In this document: positions 11,330 to 26,333 of the stretch, piece by piece
Position numbering within the stretch: the stretch's first letter is position 1
Layout: each line of letters starts with the position of its first letter
NCBI RefSeq assembly: GCF_019112545.1
Contig: NW_025064888.1
Coordinates: 517,383-581,382, forward strand
Length of the DNA: 64,000 nucleotides
DNA from: Guyanagaster necrorhizus
Taxonomy: Eukaryota > Basidiomycota > Agaricomycetes > Agaricales > Physalacriaceae
Direction of reading: 5' to 3'
Program-made: the position numbers and the translations under genes
Notes under the pieces: model-generated
The model's database searches: none
What the model was told of the DNA's origin: nothing
What the model saw: only the letters and a program-made list of their open reading frames with translations

Positions 11330-12937
11330 TTATGAATCTGCATGAACACCTATCGGAGTATGATCCCAGACCCCATTGATACTATCCTTCTTCTCTTCTA
11401 TCCGTCGTCCGGTCCAGTCCTCCTCGCCCACTCTATCTGCCCAGTCATCCTCATCTCCCCATGAATCGGCCCACTCCTGTCCCGCTGGTTCCACAACAAC
11501 CACAGGTCTAGATGGTTCCCTCTCCTGTGAAGGGCTTTTCGGTCTAGGAGAGGAAGTGTTTACAGCGCGCTGCCTTGTTGGGCGGATATGGAGAGGTGTA
11601 GGTGGCGACCGACGCTTCTTGTTGAGCTTTGTTGCCTCCCGGAGGCTTGATGCAGGTATTGATGCCATCGTGGAAGCCGACGCTACGCTACTCGACAAGC
11701 TTGGAGGGTACGCATGCACATTATATGTCTCGCCAGGGATAGTTTGGGGTGTGCTCGAGCCGGATAGCTTGGGCTCTGAGGCTAGTGGAGTCGTGCTGCC
11801 GCCTGATGATTTATCATTGGAATGGGACCGTTCATGTTGAAGGGTTGGGGACCGGGATCGCGGGTTTTCGATATCATGGTGCTGAGCACTCATGCCATCA
11901 TCGTCCTCGTCGTCAGATGCAACTCCAAATAAAGGTTCGCGATCTGCATGGTCAAGCACATCGTGGACATCTGTGTCTAGGGATACGAATTGTTCGTTTG
12001 AGGCTTTGACGATGGAGTCGATGAGCCAAAACTGAAGGATGTTCATGATAATTGGGAAGAAACCCATTGTGCTGAACGCGCGAGGATATAAGGTGAAGGC
12101 AACATAACAGTAATGGAACGTACAAGATGACTTGCAAGGCGTCGCCATCTCCTGTCCAAGTCCAACTGAGTAACCATGCACCAATCACGAACAGGCTAGG
12201 GAAGAAGGCCAAAAGTGCGATAACCAAAAGCTTCATGGTTGTAAGAGCTACGACATATAATGCGGCCTGCTTCCCCCAGAATTTTATAGAGGGTGGACTG
12301 CCATATACACCAGATTCGAAGCCTTTCAAATGAAGATTCTCGACGAATATGTGGGTCAGAACGCGAAGAATGATGTAGAGTAGACCGACACCTATACCAC
12401 AAGTGAGTGGGATATAAAAAGGCTGGAATTAGGAGATATACCAAGAGTCGTGTCGACTAAGATGTTGAAGAAATAGAAGACACAAGCGTTCCCATCCGAA
12501 TTGTGAGAAACGATATCTGACACAAGGACATTTACTCCATGGACGAACATTTGGCCCACAACCTGCTTGGAAACATCGAATAACCTGTTCTCGGTTGGCA
12601 TCAATTAAAAAGTTGATAGATTCAGTCAACCGCACGCACCAAATTCGCCAAGGACGCTTCGGTTTCTCTCTATGACGTTTGTATACCAGCGACAGAATCA
12701 CCAGAACCCCCATCAAGCCTTGGACAATCTACGGACCACTGTAAGATAGAGCCGTTCTTTATGGATGAAGTCACCAACAAGCGCGGTCGGGCCCAGAAGC
12801 TGACAAGAGCGACCATCGACATCTGTGAGGTCATCAAGGATGCTTTTCGCTGCTTCGCCAGTCGAGATCAATTCTGTTTCGTTTGCAGACATTGAAAAGA
12901 ACGTCAAGCCTGCTGGAGGCAGTAATATATTGCCCAT
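11330..12937 (-). CDS. STIMATE/YPL162C-type vacuolar membrane protein
   Basis: Five exons (12779-12937, 12640-12728, 12442-12584, 12124-12391, 11330-12071) encode 466 residues. The N-terminal 280 residues hold several hydrophobic helices (MGVLVILSLVYKR, the segment around VNVLVSDIV, V-A-L-T-T-M-K-L-L-V-I-A-L-L-A-F-F) with family-type motifs CQLLGPTAL, NACVFYFFNILVDTTLG, ESGVYG and NILQFWLIDSIVK. These match the DUF of fungal vacuolar membrane proteins related to metazoan STIMATE. The C-terminal 190 residues are acidic, Ser/Pro-rich and cytosolic. In animals the family regulates ER-plasma membrane calcium signalling; the fungal role is not settled. Intron 1 has an unusual GTTGGT donor. Confidence 0.82.
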
Positions 12938-13138
12938 CACGGCCGCCTTGATCGAGCTTATCTGAACAGCCGCTTGCCAAGCACAGACAAACTCCAGTCT
13001 CGATCAGAGTCTCCTCTCAGCCTGGCCAGTTACACGTAATCCACCACGCTCCTGATCTCTCACTGCCACGATATCTTGACGACCGGACGCTTACCGACGC
13101 GCGAATAGATATATACGACCCCAATTGTAATACCCATA
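12938..13138. promoter_or_regulatory. Divergent promoter, vacuolar membrane protein / SEC18
   Basis: Only 201 bp separate the two divergent start codons, so both 5' regions must share it. No strong TATA box is visible; the sequence has C-rich stretches as in many basidiomycete housekeeping promoters. Confidence 0.4.
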
Positions 13139-16075
<2,937 letters not shown>

Positions 16076-16227
16076 GAGAATATAGGGTAGTCAGTAGAAG
16101 TAAGTAATCGTGGGAGTGTAATTTTAGACTACGGAAATTTCCTATTTGGGAAAGTTGTGCGCTAAAGTTGTCGAAGGCGCCTCTTGTTGAACTGCACCAC
16201 CATCATCGTACTTTCGTCGTTGTCGCA

Positions 16228-17155
16228 ATGTCCGCTGAGATCATTGAAGACCCTCCTCACCTTGCACCGCTGCCGCGATCTGCATCGAACCCCAAGCCCA
16301 AAGGTATTCTGAAGAATGCACAGCCGCTTCCGGGAGCGAAGGAACAGTGAGTGTACACAATTGGGAGATGCCGGGTCGATGTATAACGTGGCCCCTCTTT
16401 CTCTAGCAACCTACAGTGGGATGAAGCCAACATTGCTCTGACAGAGATACAGAAAGACAGTCTCATGAAGATAACGGAACCAAAGACTCCATATGTTCGT
16501 TACAATGCAGAGACTGACGAGATTGAAGGAGGTGTGTGTTACAGTACCCACTTCTCGTCAATTCTAATCCTGTATAAAGACATCCCTGATCTTGACCTGA
16601 ATGGTCAATACATTTCAGGATCGCCCGCCCGTTCGGTGTCACCTACTGGTGCGGACGTCTCTGGGTCCTCTTCGCGTCGAACGTCGTTCTCGAGCACTGG
16701 AAGACCTTCATCTGGACGATCAGCGAGTACAGCTTCGAGCCGTAGCACGAGCTTCAACCTGTCTGATGAAGCGCGGTCGGGAATTCGTGAAGATGGTTGC
16801 GGAAAAGATCCGGGAAGCGAGGTTGAGCTCGACGAAGAGATGGACGAAGAGAGTGAGTTGGTTACCCTGTGGTGATCCAAGTCCTTTAGCTGAGGATTAC
16901 TTGCTAGCTGCTGCGAAGCATGCAGCGTTTGTGCGTGCCCGAGGACGACACTACTCGAATGAAGCTGAAGCCATGAAGGTAAGGTTTCACCTTGATCACC
17001 GAGGTTCTAAGTTTATTTTACGTCTCCTACAGCGCGCTGCAAAGCTCATGGCCGAGGAGGACGATGACAATGCTGAAGGCGACGACGACGCGTCTGACCA
17101 CTCAGTTCCTCCTGTCCCCCCACTGTCATCCAAGCTCAACGGAATAGACCACTGA
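16228..17155 (+). CDS. GLC8: Protein phosphatase inhibitor 2 (Glc8-type PP1 regulator)
   Basis: Five exons (16228-16346, 16407-16531, 16580-16852, 16908-16978, 17033-17155) encode 236 residues. Family motifs appear in order: PKPKGILK near the N-terminus (PP1 binding), [17 protein letters not shown], the [12 protein letters not shown] segment with the conserved Thr-Pro that is phosphorylated in family members, and the C-terminal [13 protein letters not shown], the HY-NE type element that inserts at the PP1 active site. The tail is very acidic. The product modulates type-1 protein phosphatase. Exon 3 would run into a stop in its own frame at 16873, which confirms the intron at 16853-16907. Confidence 0.93.
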
Positions 17156-17502
17156 TCAGTTAGCATTGGACTATTTAATTTGAGTTTCCAGACATCTAAT
17201 TTGTAAACATAGCTCGTAGCTTTTCCGTATCCAAATTCGTTCAATCGGGATACGTATATGTTCTTTAACTTTACCTAGATACAGTACCGATTTCGTCGCG
17301 ACCGTTCTAAAAACTAAACGATCTTGTTTTTTTTTGAATTCGCTAGACCTGTAAAACATGCCTTTCTGACTTTTGAGGTTGTAAAGTGCGCAATGGTACA
17401 GATGTTCGTTCAGAGAAAACGTAACTGACAAAACGGACTGATCACTCGACGAATAAGAGTGACTCAGGCAGCTGAAAGACAGCCCCTAACACGAATAGCT
17501 AA
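17156..17502. other. Intergenic, about 0.35 kb
   Basis: This is the 3' flank of the inhibitor-2 gene, with a run of nine T at about 17327-17335. Nothing else is supported. Confidence 0.4.
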
Positions 17503-17756
17503 TTCGGTTCCACGACCACCGTGTCTGCCGTAACCTCAATAAACTCTGTTCTGGGTTTACTATCGAACGCGCTCAAAGATGACCCTACGGCAGACCTTGA
17601 GAATGTGCTGCAAAACATACACTACAAGCTATCCATCTATGTGGAGGAACGTCTCAAGAAATGTCTGAAAGGTACGTCTCCAGCAGTATTCTTCGCTATC
17701 ACTGGAATTAGATAAGCCTGCCCTCTCTAGATGTTGCCAAGGAGGAACAGCAGTGA
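17503..17756 (+). pseudogene. Possible short coding relic, unrecognised
   Basis: A helix-rich open stretch (VLGLLSNALKDDP, then LSIYVEERLKKCLKG) ends at a clean GTACGT donor at 17672. It can be spliced to an acceptor at 17730, giving DVAKEEQQ and a stop at 17754-17756. There is no plausible start codon: a stop precedes 17503 in frame. It looks like the 3' end of a lost gene, in keeping with the two clearer relics downstream. I do not recognise the family. Confidence 0.25.
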
Positions 17757-17864
17757 GACCCCATAACGAGGCAATGTAAGATTTATACATCACTTCCTAC
17801 ACTGCCGTCGACTCTACTTCCACCATGTATTGTTTTCGCGTAATCTCTTGGAATTTGCGATATA

Positions 17865-18472
17865 CTTGATGTACCATTAGACAAACATTCGGCTTCTCGT
17901 CTCTCCGAAGACATAATACGCTGCATCTCCGCCGGGACACCCATCTGGGAAGGTAACGGACACTCTGTCGTCCAGATCAGCGACAACTTGGTCAGTGTAA
18001 AGGTCGGCAAAGATCTTGGTTTTCTGAAGCCCCTAGCTGAACAAGTTCCTGGTGTTCCAGCCCCTCGAGCTCTGGGACTAGTCATTGTTGGGCTGACTTC
18101 ATATATGTTTATGGTATCATCCTGGAGCAACGCTGGCCGACACTCTCTGCAGAAGTGAAGCAGAGCATACGGACGACTTTGGACCACATTCTGCAAGTTT
18201 TACGAAGCGTTGCGGTACCACACGGAGCTCCCCTTAGCTCACCTTGTGGACAGCGTTTATGTATGGACGTTCGAATGAGCACTCGGACTAGTTCGAGCTC
18301 CATATGCAGCGAAGCTGATTTCAACGACTTCCTCCTTCCATTACCATCCTCTCGCGCGTGAATACACGAGCCATCACCGACCCAAGTGATTGGTGGGATT
18401 ATCTGCCTGAGATTATCCTTGGTTACGAACGCGACGTGGCAGTGGATCGACTCCTCGAGCCGGCATCTAATA
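17865..18472 (+). pseudogene. Aminoglycoside phosphotransferase (APH)-like kinase relic
   Basis: Fragments of the basidiomycete APH/choline-kinase-like family appear in order but in different frames. They are an N-lobe piece (IWEGNGHSVVQISDNL, VKVGKDLGF, VPGVPAPRALGL, SYMFM), a helical piece in another frame (ILEQRWPTLSAEVKQSI, SEADFNDFLLPLPSS), and the C-terminal tail (DPSDWWDYLPEIILGYERD). The loop between SYMFM and LEQRW is shortened with a frame change. The whole catalytic block that normally carries the HGD and DWE motifs is missing: the SEADFNDFLL piece runs directly into the tail. No intron can explain the loss, so it cannot encode an active kinase. Confidence 0.7.
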
Positions 18473-19257
18473 AGTATTTCCTTACTTTTTGCTTACTCTC
18501 ACTGTCTCCAAATGAATCTACCGTCCTGTAGACAGACTGTAATTGAAACTGTCATTAGTGCGAACCTTCCCTCGTACTAGTTGAGTAATGGTATTTCAGT
18601 GCTTTTCGCTGGCAGTACGCTTGGTACCCCAAACGTATTTGTAATCTTTTTCAATGAACTCTTTGATGTCGTTATTCTCATTCATCCATTGTATGCTAGG
18701 CATCAACAGCCGAACTGTTAGGATCGAGCGATGAATCGAGGAAGGCACTCGTCTTCCTGAAGAAGAGTTGCTAGACGAGGATTGCAAGGAGGCGAAACAG
18801 ACTTGGAGGAATAATATTATTTATAGCATCGACGTTGAGGTACGTTGGTTTTCTTGCTTCGCACTCAGTCTGTCAATTGCTGTATGTGTAGAAAATATAC
18901 AGCGCGCATTGCCATTTGACGATTGTCACTGTGATTGAGAGGGACAGGGCGGACGAGACCGTGTCACTTTTCCGGCTGACTTTTCCTGACAGTCGCGAAC
19001 CTAGCAGCACTTCAATTCTTCGTGGTTTTGAGTAGGAGATCGCTCGAGTCCTGCCATTACTGTACACAACTTGGCTTTTCCCTCAGCGACCGTGGAAGTC
19101 GACCTCTCTCGCCTATTATTGCGCTTTTTCACGCGTTTCCCCAGGAAATCGCAGTCCAACTCGGTTCTCATTCTCGACCCGACCAAAATTATATACGGTT
19201 CTGCAGCTCCGAACTACTCAAATATCCTCAAGCTGACAGATCAGTGGTCTACTGTTG

Positions 19258-19746
19258 TATCTTGGCATCAACGACTGCAGCAGGACACCATCCGATAAGC
19301 TCGAACCCATAGTTGAGGCGCTGTCGGTTGCTGTTCATGATCTGTGGGTAAAGGCGGGTACTCGGAACTTTGTGCTTGTGGACGTCCCTCTGGTTGACCG
19401 TTCGCCCAGCGGTACAAACGCAATCCTCAGAGTCCTCCTGGGTCACTGATCCTTTATATAGCCCTTGACTCGTCAGATGAGGTGCAAGGCGCGTCGGGAC
19501 ACGGAGCGACCTTCTCCGTGCGCGTGCATCCGAGTTCGCAATGAATAGCCCGCAGGCGACGGTTCTTGTCTTCTCATATAAAGTGCTCACCGATGTGCTC
19601 GGCGATCAGCTCGAGTACGACTTTGCTGAAGACGACCCAACTGACGAAGGAGGCTCCATCTGGGAGGACGATCTGCACTGACACCAGCTGTCCATGCGAT
19701 CCTGGCGGATCGTTTGCCCGTCTCGCTCAAGGCAGAGGACCCATAA
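19258..19746 (+). pseudogene. GDSL/SGNH-type carbohydrate esterase relic
   Basis: Two conserved blocks of fungal GDSL lipase/acylhydrolases remain. The first is YLGINDCSRTPSDKLEPIVE followed by LWVKAGTRNFVLVDVPLVDRSP (19258 on). The second is ATVLVFSYKVLTDVLGDQLEYD, DDPTDEGGSIWEDDLH (about 19545-19686). The frame then hits TGA, while the next frame continues LTPAVHAILADRL as expected for the family end, so one base seems to be missing near 19684. The last block normally supplies the catalytic Asp-x-x-His. The N-terminal GDS nucleophile block is not recognisable upstream. Secreted esterases of this family act on plant polysaccharides. Confidence 0.6.
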
Positions 19747-22700
19747 TGGTGTTATACTGTTACTATGCTTCTTGTTTTGGGGCCTATCGATCGCATAGAA
19801 AACTGGTATTCAATAACAACTTCATCCGACGACTCTTCAGGAGTGCGCCTCATCAAACAGCACTACCTTTCGATACCTCTAGCAAGGAGCTTGGCAGTGC
19901 TTTCCGCTGTACCGTCGGGTGCGATGTACAGTACACATGGGAAATCCTAGGTTGAAGTGAGAAGGTTATCTGAGCAGAGAAGGTTCTACAGAAGTGGATA
20001 CACGAGAGAGACCTACCGCTAGGAGCCCGGCTCAGAATACAGAAATTGTAGTATTACTTTTACTTGCTTCATCCCTTCCGTAAGTATCCAAGACACCGTA
20101 GGCAAACAGCAAGACAACATAACGATGATGGAATCACATACAAAGGCTTGACAGCCAGGAGGTACATGGGTGTGTATTTCAGTATGTGGTAGATACGCCT
20201 TGTAGGGTTGCGAGCATGCAACAAAATCTAATATTAGGACCTCGGCCATGAATGATGATATTTTCGGGTCCCCATCTACCGGCTGTATAGGTCCCGGACT
20301 GCTTGTATTGTTATGTCGGCGGTATTGTTGAGACTTGGTCGCCTGAATTCCATGTGTATGTATAGTAGTTCCCCCTTATATCTGCATGAAGATTAAGCCG
20401 GGGTAAACACGTAGTTGGGCGGCAGGTACCTTTCTAGATCACTGTCTTCTGCGCCTCCCTGCGCCCAGTATTAAGCAAGACTATTGGTAATGAGCGGACT
20501 TGAATCGTCTATGGTGGTGTTAAGGACAAACATCCCACCCACGAGGAGAAAAGAAGGCAATGTCAAAAAGAATTCAAAGGGAGTGAGTCTCCCGGATGGA
20601 TAAAGGACATTGGAGAGACGATGTCAGTAGCCACATACTTATAATATAGATATTCCATATAACGCTTCAACTGAGATGATCAACTGATCTGTGAAAATAT
20701 TTGTCGAATGTAGGACATACCCAACCCTCCGCTCTAACTACGCTGCCTAGACATCCCGTTTATTATCGAAGCATGGCCGTCGATCTCTAGTGGAGCAGCT
20801 GATGCAAAAACCCATACCACTACACCATGAAATTTTGGTGCCACAACCTGGCTGCATGGAATCAGGGTTTTCTCTGGTGAAGGTCTCGCGGCGTGATAGA
20901 ATTGTCGTTATCCTGATCAGAAAGATATTGGATGGATATACGAAGCGGACCCTACCCAAAGGCGACGTTCCGCCAGCGGTAATTGTGTGCACCTACTCCA
21001 AACTTTAGTAACCGCGTATCCAGTAAACTGAAAATCTGTTTGACCTAGGCTCCGTCTGTCATGACCATCAAGATAACTGGCGGTCATGTTACGACCAGTG
21101 GTGGCATGCTCTGCTCCCGTTATCTCGATTTTCGTAAGCGTAACAATCGTGGTAGCAATCCTTTTTCGATTCTTCCATAATTGCCTCGTAATACCCATAG
21201 GTTGGCCACAGGTCCCATGAGGTTCTTCACTCAGATTCAACGGGAGCTCGTACGGCCTTGACGTTCCTGGCATTCGTCTGTGCCATAATCCACAAGGGTT
21301 TCTGAGGTCCGACGCAAGTCTGAGGGACTATTTTCAAGTTTCGCTACGTGCGATGACAGGCTCCTGAAGATCCCACCGCTCAATTACGCGGAGTGCCTGA
21401 GGGAATGAAAGCGGCGGGATTTCGAGAGTATGTAGAGCGGTAGTAGGGACTCAGGAGGCTTGATAACAATGACGACTGGGACTGCTAAGCAAGATGGGAA
21501 TCAATTAGGAAGTTTGGAATGAGAACTGAACGTTTGAACACACATGTGTAGGTAAAGACAGAGGCTTTGGGCGACCCTAGACTTGCGGTATTATCGCTAT
21601 GATGCGTCGTAATTTGCTTTCAAGGGTCTGCCTACATGGACGCCCCTCCATGCTTTGGCGGCGCCCTATTAGCCCTAGTACCTGAGCCATGCGCTGTTTT
21701 GACTATAGCATGGGGCAGTGGGCTTCATCTCCGTGACTGCAAACGAAGATAGAATGGGCGTCCATTCTACAAGCTCTGATATGAATCGATTCGCGGAAAA
21801 GCCTTCATTCTGCTTAGATGCCAAGTCAGGGTGCGGAAGCGGGTTTCTTGGTCGTAGGGAAACACAACCCTGCTCCTAAGGACATCGCGCTATAGGTAGC
21901 TGAGCAATCTAGGCATTGTCTCCCGTCTATGCTGTAATAGCGAGTGATGCGTCAGGCCGACTCTGAAATTTTATCACGCGGACTAGTCATGATGGATGTC
22001 AGGAGATCCGGGAACGATCAGCAGAGACAACTTACGATTCTCGAAAGCCTGGACAGAGCCAGAACGTTTCGCTAAAGGTTGGTGAACTTCCCGTCCGAGC
22101 TGTTCATGCCGCCGGATCGTTAGATTTCCCTTTTCCCTGCGTTCTGGACAGCTCTGTGATTCTAGACAAAAAATGTAACGCGTATACTTAAAGATAGTGG
22201 CAAAGGTGCGTGTGCTGTCTATGTCCAAATTGGTCAAAGAAAAGCATCGCGGCTTCGGATGGGATGTCGGGAATACATTTGCTGAAAAAGCATAGGCCTC
22301 CACTGCGTCCGAAAGATCTGATCGTTGAACCGGTCCACTGACTGAGCCAGATAAACGGGGAACCTTTCTGAAGGGTAGACTTACGGAATGAATTGGATCG
22401 CGGTTAGATACGGCAATGGCTCATGTAGAGGTTTCCTGGGGCGCGTCTATCCAAAACAGGCATATGATGCTGCTCCACAACTCTGTTTCTGACATGAACT
22501 AGCCGATTCATTTGTATAGTGTCCGAATCCGAATGCGCTGAGAGTACTTTAGTCGGCCATCAGTTCAGGCGGCCACAAGTAATTTGCATTGGGCGAATGA
22601 GATATGTTCAAATCGCAGCGAAGTTTAGGCGCTATTTAGTTGTTCAGAAGTACGTACTCCCGCAAAAACATCCTGAAAGAGAAATAAAAGCACACAGTTC

Positions 22701-24128
22701 AGGCCAGTGTGGGGATTCTGTGACCACGACGGCGGGCCGGTAACATCCATCTGGTACACGATGCAAGAGAAACGAGATGACGACCGGCGTCCCCAGGAAA
22801 AAATCGACGAGATATTCTAGCGAGAAGACAGGTGTTACAACGATACCGTCATCCAGACCGTGTCTCTAAGATTGCTTGTAATGTCAAAGACGAACCAAAT
22901 GTATCGGAGTTAATGTTGAACTTTGATGGCTCTGAAACTGTACCGCCAGTTCATGGAAAAACATCACGGCGAACACACGAAGTACGCTAAGAGAGCCTAG
23001 AATAGCAATGGTTAGACGATGGGCACAGGGAAATCAAAAGAAGGCCAAAGTCAACACCACAAAAACATGTTTCAATGCGGGAAATATTGCGGAATAATAT
23101 CGATGTATTGGGTTTTCGTCGTGAGTAAAATGTCTTTTCCTCGTAGAGGAAAAGGGATCCAGATCGACATGAAGAAAGAGGATGAGCTTCTTGTTTGAAA
23201 CTCCGACTGAGAACGCTGAGTGTGCCTGACGCACCAATCTTATTCAACTTGGTGAAACAACCGGGATTGCAGTAAACGAACCAAGTCCGTTTTATGTCTT
23301 GATGTGACACCGTATGCAGGATGAATGTGATGAATGACTTTATGATGCGTGAGCTGCCAATAATCGATTCTTGAAGTGTTCTTGGATCGGGTAGACTTCG
23401 GATGACTCACAAGTTCCCAGCTGGCCCAAAAAAGAGCGGAAGGTGTCGCTTCTACTTGAGCAATACAGTCCGATCGTATCATCAACCTCAAATCCCGAAT
23501 TCTCGAACACTACGCCACCAAATGGAAGGAGAACGTGGGTTGTTTCCTCGAAGGCTCGGGCTAGACTCAAAACTACAGAGGTAGCGAATCGGAATGCATC
23601 GCACGAATGGCGCAACTGCCCTTTCCTCCGATGTATTGATGCTTTGTGCGTGCCCAATGTCCATTTCTGTTGCACCGCGGAATTGATGAGATGGTTCGCC
23701 CCCAGCCGACTATCTGCCGTCGGCCACCTGCCCTTCTTTCCAAGTACTAGGTGCTTTCGACAACGGCATAGACTGCGACGTCTTCAACGCCCCAAGGAGG
23801 GTAAACTTTCGTCACGGATGGACCGGTTTCCAGAACGATGTCAGCTGGACAGGTAGCCTCGAAGACGATTGGTCGATACGACTTTGGTAATCATCGTCGA
23901 CGGTCGAGAGCATTGGCTAGGCTCTTCTCCAATAAGATGAGCAAAAAATTATTGTTCGAGGCCTACAGACTTGACTGGCCATTCGATCTCATTGGTCGGT
24001 CCTGGGCATGCATATTACTGGTCGCCAAAAATATGCTTCTATCAGAGACACTGCGCGTATGCTAATGACTTCGCGTTTTACCGTACAAGACTTCCTCCGT
24101 CCACAACTTTAACAGGGGGATTGTGATC
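19747..24128. other. Gene-poor region, 4.4 kb
   Basis: No gene is supported on either strand. Open frames are short (at most about 140 codons), lack domain signatures and cannot be joined through good splice sites. A minus-strand frame with a hydrophobic stretch at 20019-20249 and several minus-strand frames at 21983-23675 may be decayed coding sequence. No terminal repeats, reverse transcriptase or transposase motifs were found. It directly follows the two relics, so it may be an old accessory segment. Confidence 0.4.
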
Positions 24129-26333
24129 CTACGACCACGGTGACTGGGTCGTGTCCAGGTTGTCCATGAAGGACGTCCAAAACTCAGGATCCATAAAGAT
24201 GTTTGAGTTGTTTGACAGATTGGCGCTGCTCCACTCCGTGAGGGACGGCAAGGTACTAGTTTCGAAGCTGGCGGGGGATTCGGTCGGCGTAGTACTTGAG
24301 CAATTAAGGCTAGGCACCGGCAACTGGCTCTGCCGTTCCCACAGATCTACCAATGTCGCGATAATATGCGCGTAGTGGGTAAGAATATGCGTAGGCCCCA
24401 ACGCCAATCGCGAAAGCAGTTCCACCGTCATAGATATCAACCTATCACATGCGGCTCCTAGCGGCGTACAGTTCAACTGATGCATCGAGAAATTGGCTAC
24501 TACGAGCCAAGTCGCCGCGAACGAGACGGTGGTGAATATGCTGTCGGGGACAGCAACCAGAAGGTTGGCGTCAACCGAGTGCACCGCGGAGAGAACGGAT
24601 TGCGCCGATTTGATACTGTCTCGTCCTAGGCACATCGCGATGGAGGTGCCGTGATATTGGGCACGCAACCAGGTCAGGCTGGGTGTGGCGTTAGAGCCTG
24701 AGATAACGGTGCGCATTTCCCTGAGTGCGTGTTGTGCGACAAGCAATCGAGATCCGTGGTACTGTAGGAGAAGCATGTGGAAGGCAAACGGGTCATGCTG
24801 AGACACGACTGGGATTGGCGGGGTCAATAATAATTTCGCCGATGGCTATCCAGACTTACCGGGAAGAGGCGCCATAGGCGTGTACAGGCAATCCATGCGC
24901 GTCAGAACATCCTGGACTTGCAGATAAAAGCATTCAATTTCGGCACTTTGTGGACCCTTCAAAGTGATTTTGCTACCCTTTTCCGCGAGATCCATCAATT
25001 TGCCCTGGATATTAATTCTCAGGTCCCTTTCTTGGGCAAGGAGGCCAACGGAACCGGTACTCAGCACTCTATAGTCGAAAGCGGACCGCGAGGACAGTGA
25101 ATCACGCCTGGTGCCAAGGCAGACCCTGTAAAATACAACCGATGCTAAACAACCGCACATATGAACAGTAATTCCAGGCGCATATGACTCACATCGATTC
25201 CGTGGTCGAAAGGAGAATCCACTATAAACAGAATAGCTTGATCAGCATCGCATCAGAATACTCGGTGAAGAGTCTATTCCTACCAGGCGAGACCTTTGGA
25301 TGGCTTCTTCATAAACCTGAGAATCTGTGAGACCCTGTTCTTGCAGTCTGACCGCATGTGCGGAAGCTTCTTTCAGCCGAAAGTTCATGCCCATACTAAT
25401 AGCCGAAGCAACTAGCAATCGGCTATCTTGGGCAGGACATTGCAGTGGGGACCATAAAGATAGAATGATGAGTGCCCCGATCGATTCCAATGACGGAATA
25501 GGGTGGAAAAGGTGTTTGAATAAAATATTGTCGGTTAATCGATATAATCTGGGAGCCACGGAAGTCTGGGTTATAGGATCCAGATGTCTGGAAGCAATCG
25601 TACAGCGGACCAAGTCAAGAACTCCGTCTTGTTCTGATATAGTTTGAAGCTGGCATACCCAGCGCGTGTACCGTGTTTCGAAACTGAGAGAAAATTTGGA
25701 GATGGAGATAAGAACGAGTGATTCCTAATGGGGTGGAACAACGTCAACGTACATCTGTAGCAACCACGTAATCTGTGTTCTGGTCAAAATGGTGGATAAA
25801 GATTCATCGCTGGACTGATTGGTTGATGAACTGGAACGAGCTTGGGTTGCTGCTGATTCCCTGCAGTTCGCGAGCTCTCTGATCGCTAGCATAGGTGCTG
25901 CGGTCCAGTCAAAACTTGATATAGGTCCGACAGGACTTTGTGGGCGCGGAAGAAGGTCTTCGATCCTCAGATCTCGTGTGCTGGCCGCAGGCGCGGAAGA
26001 AGGAGGCTCCCGAGGTATGTCCGGCGTTGAGACAAACACCACGGGAGGATCCAAATTTACTGGAAGGAGAATTGTAGATGTCGACTCGCTGTTACTCTTT
26101 GATCTGACATGGATGATGTTCGATGTCTTGAACGAACACTCAACGTTTAGGACATTGCAGCGATGACAGCGTAATTGAACACGATGGTCGGAGCTGTTGC
26201 CAATATCATCGGGAAGTTCGCAGCGCGTTTTGTGTCGCCTGCAGGAAGCACAGGCCTGACTGGCTTTACGCCGTTTTGGTTTTGGCGACACGGTGTTTGA
26301 ATCCGCACCAGCTTCTTCGCCGGCACGTTTCAT
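24129..26333 (-). CDS. Zn2Cys6 fungal transcription factor
   Basis: Five exons (25753-26333, 25284-25683, 25193-25221, 24860-25125, 24129-24808) encode 651 residues. Residues about 23-67 form a binuclear zinc cluster: basic KPKRRK, then CASCRRHKTRCELPDD, ending RCHRCNVLNVECSF (six Cys, with a longer than usual middle loop). A Ser/Pro-rich linker follows. The middle homology region then runs through LLQIFETRYTRW, DLVRCTIASRHL and LIILSLWSP across exons 1-3. The C-terminus is acidic and Trp/Phe-rich (EFWTSFMDNL), a plausible activation domain. Intron 1 is 69 nt and in frame and hides a TAG. A nuclear regulator; its target genes are unknown, and it lies beside the gene-poor segment. Confidence 0.92.

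Noticed and set aside
20019..20249. Minus-strand frame with a hydrophobic stretch, possible membrane protein exon
   Set aside because: It could not be extended through plausible splice sites, and no family motif was seen.
25684..25752. In-frame TAG in the Zn2Cys6 regulator
   Set aside because: It lies inside a 69-nt GTACGT...CTCTCAG intron. Splicing gives LLQIFETRYTRW, the expected family sequence.
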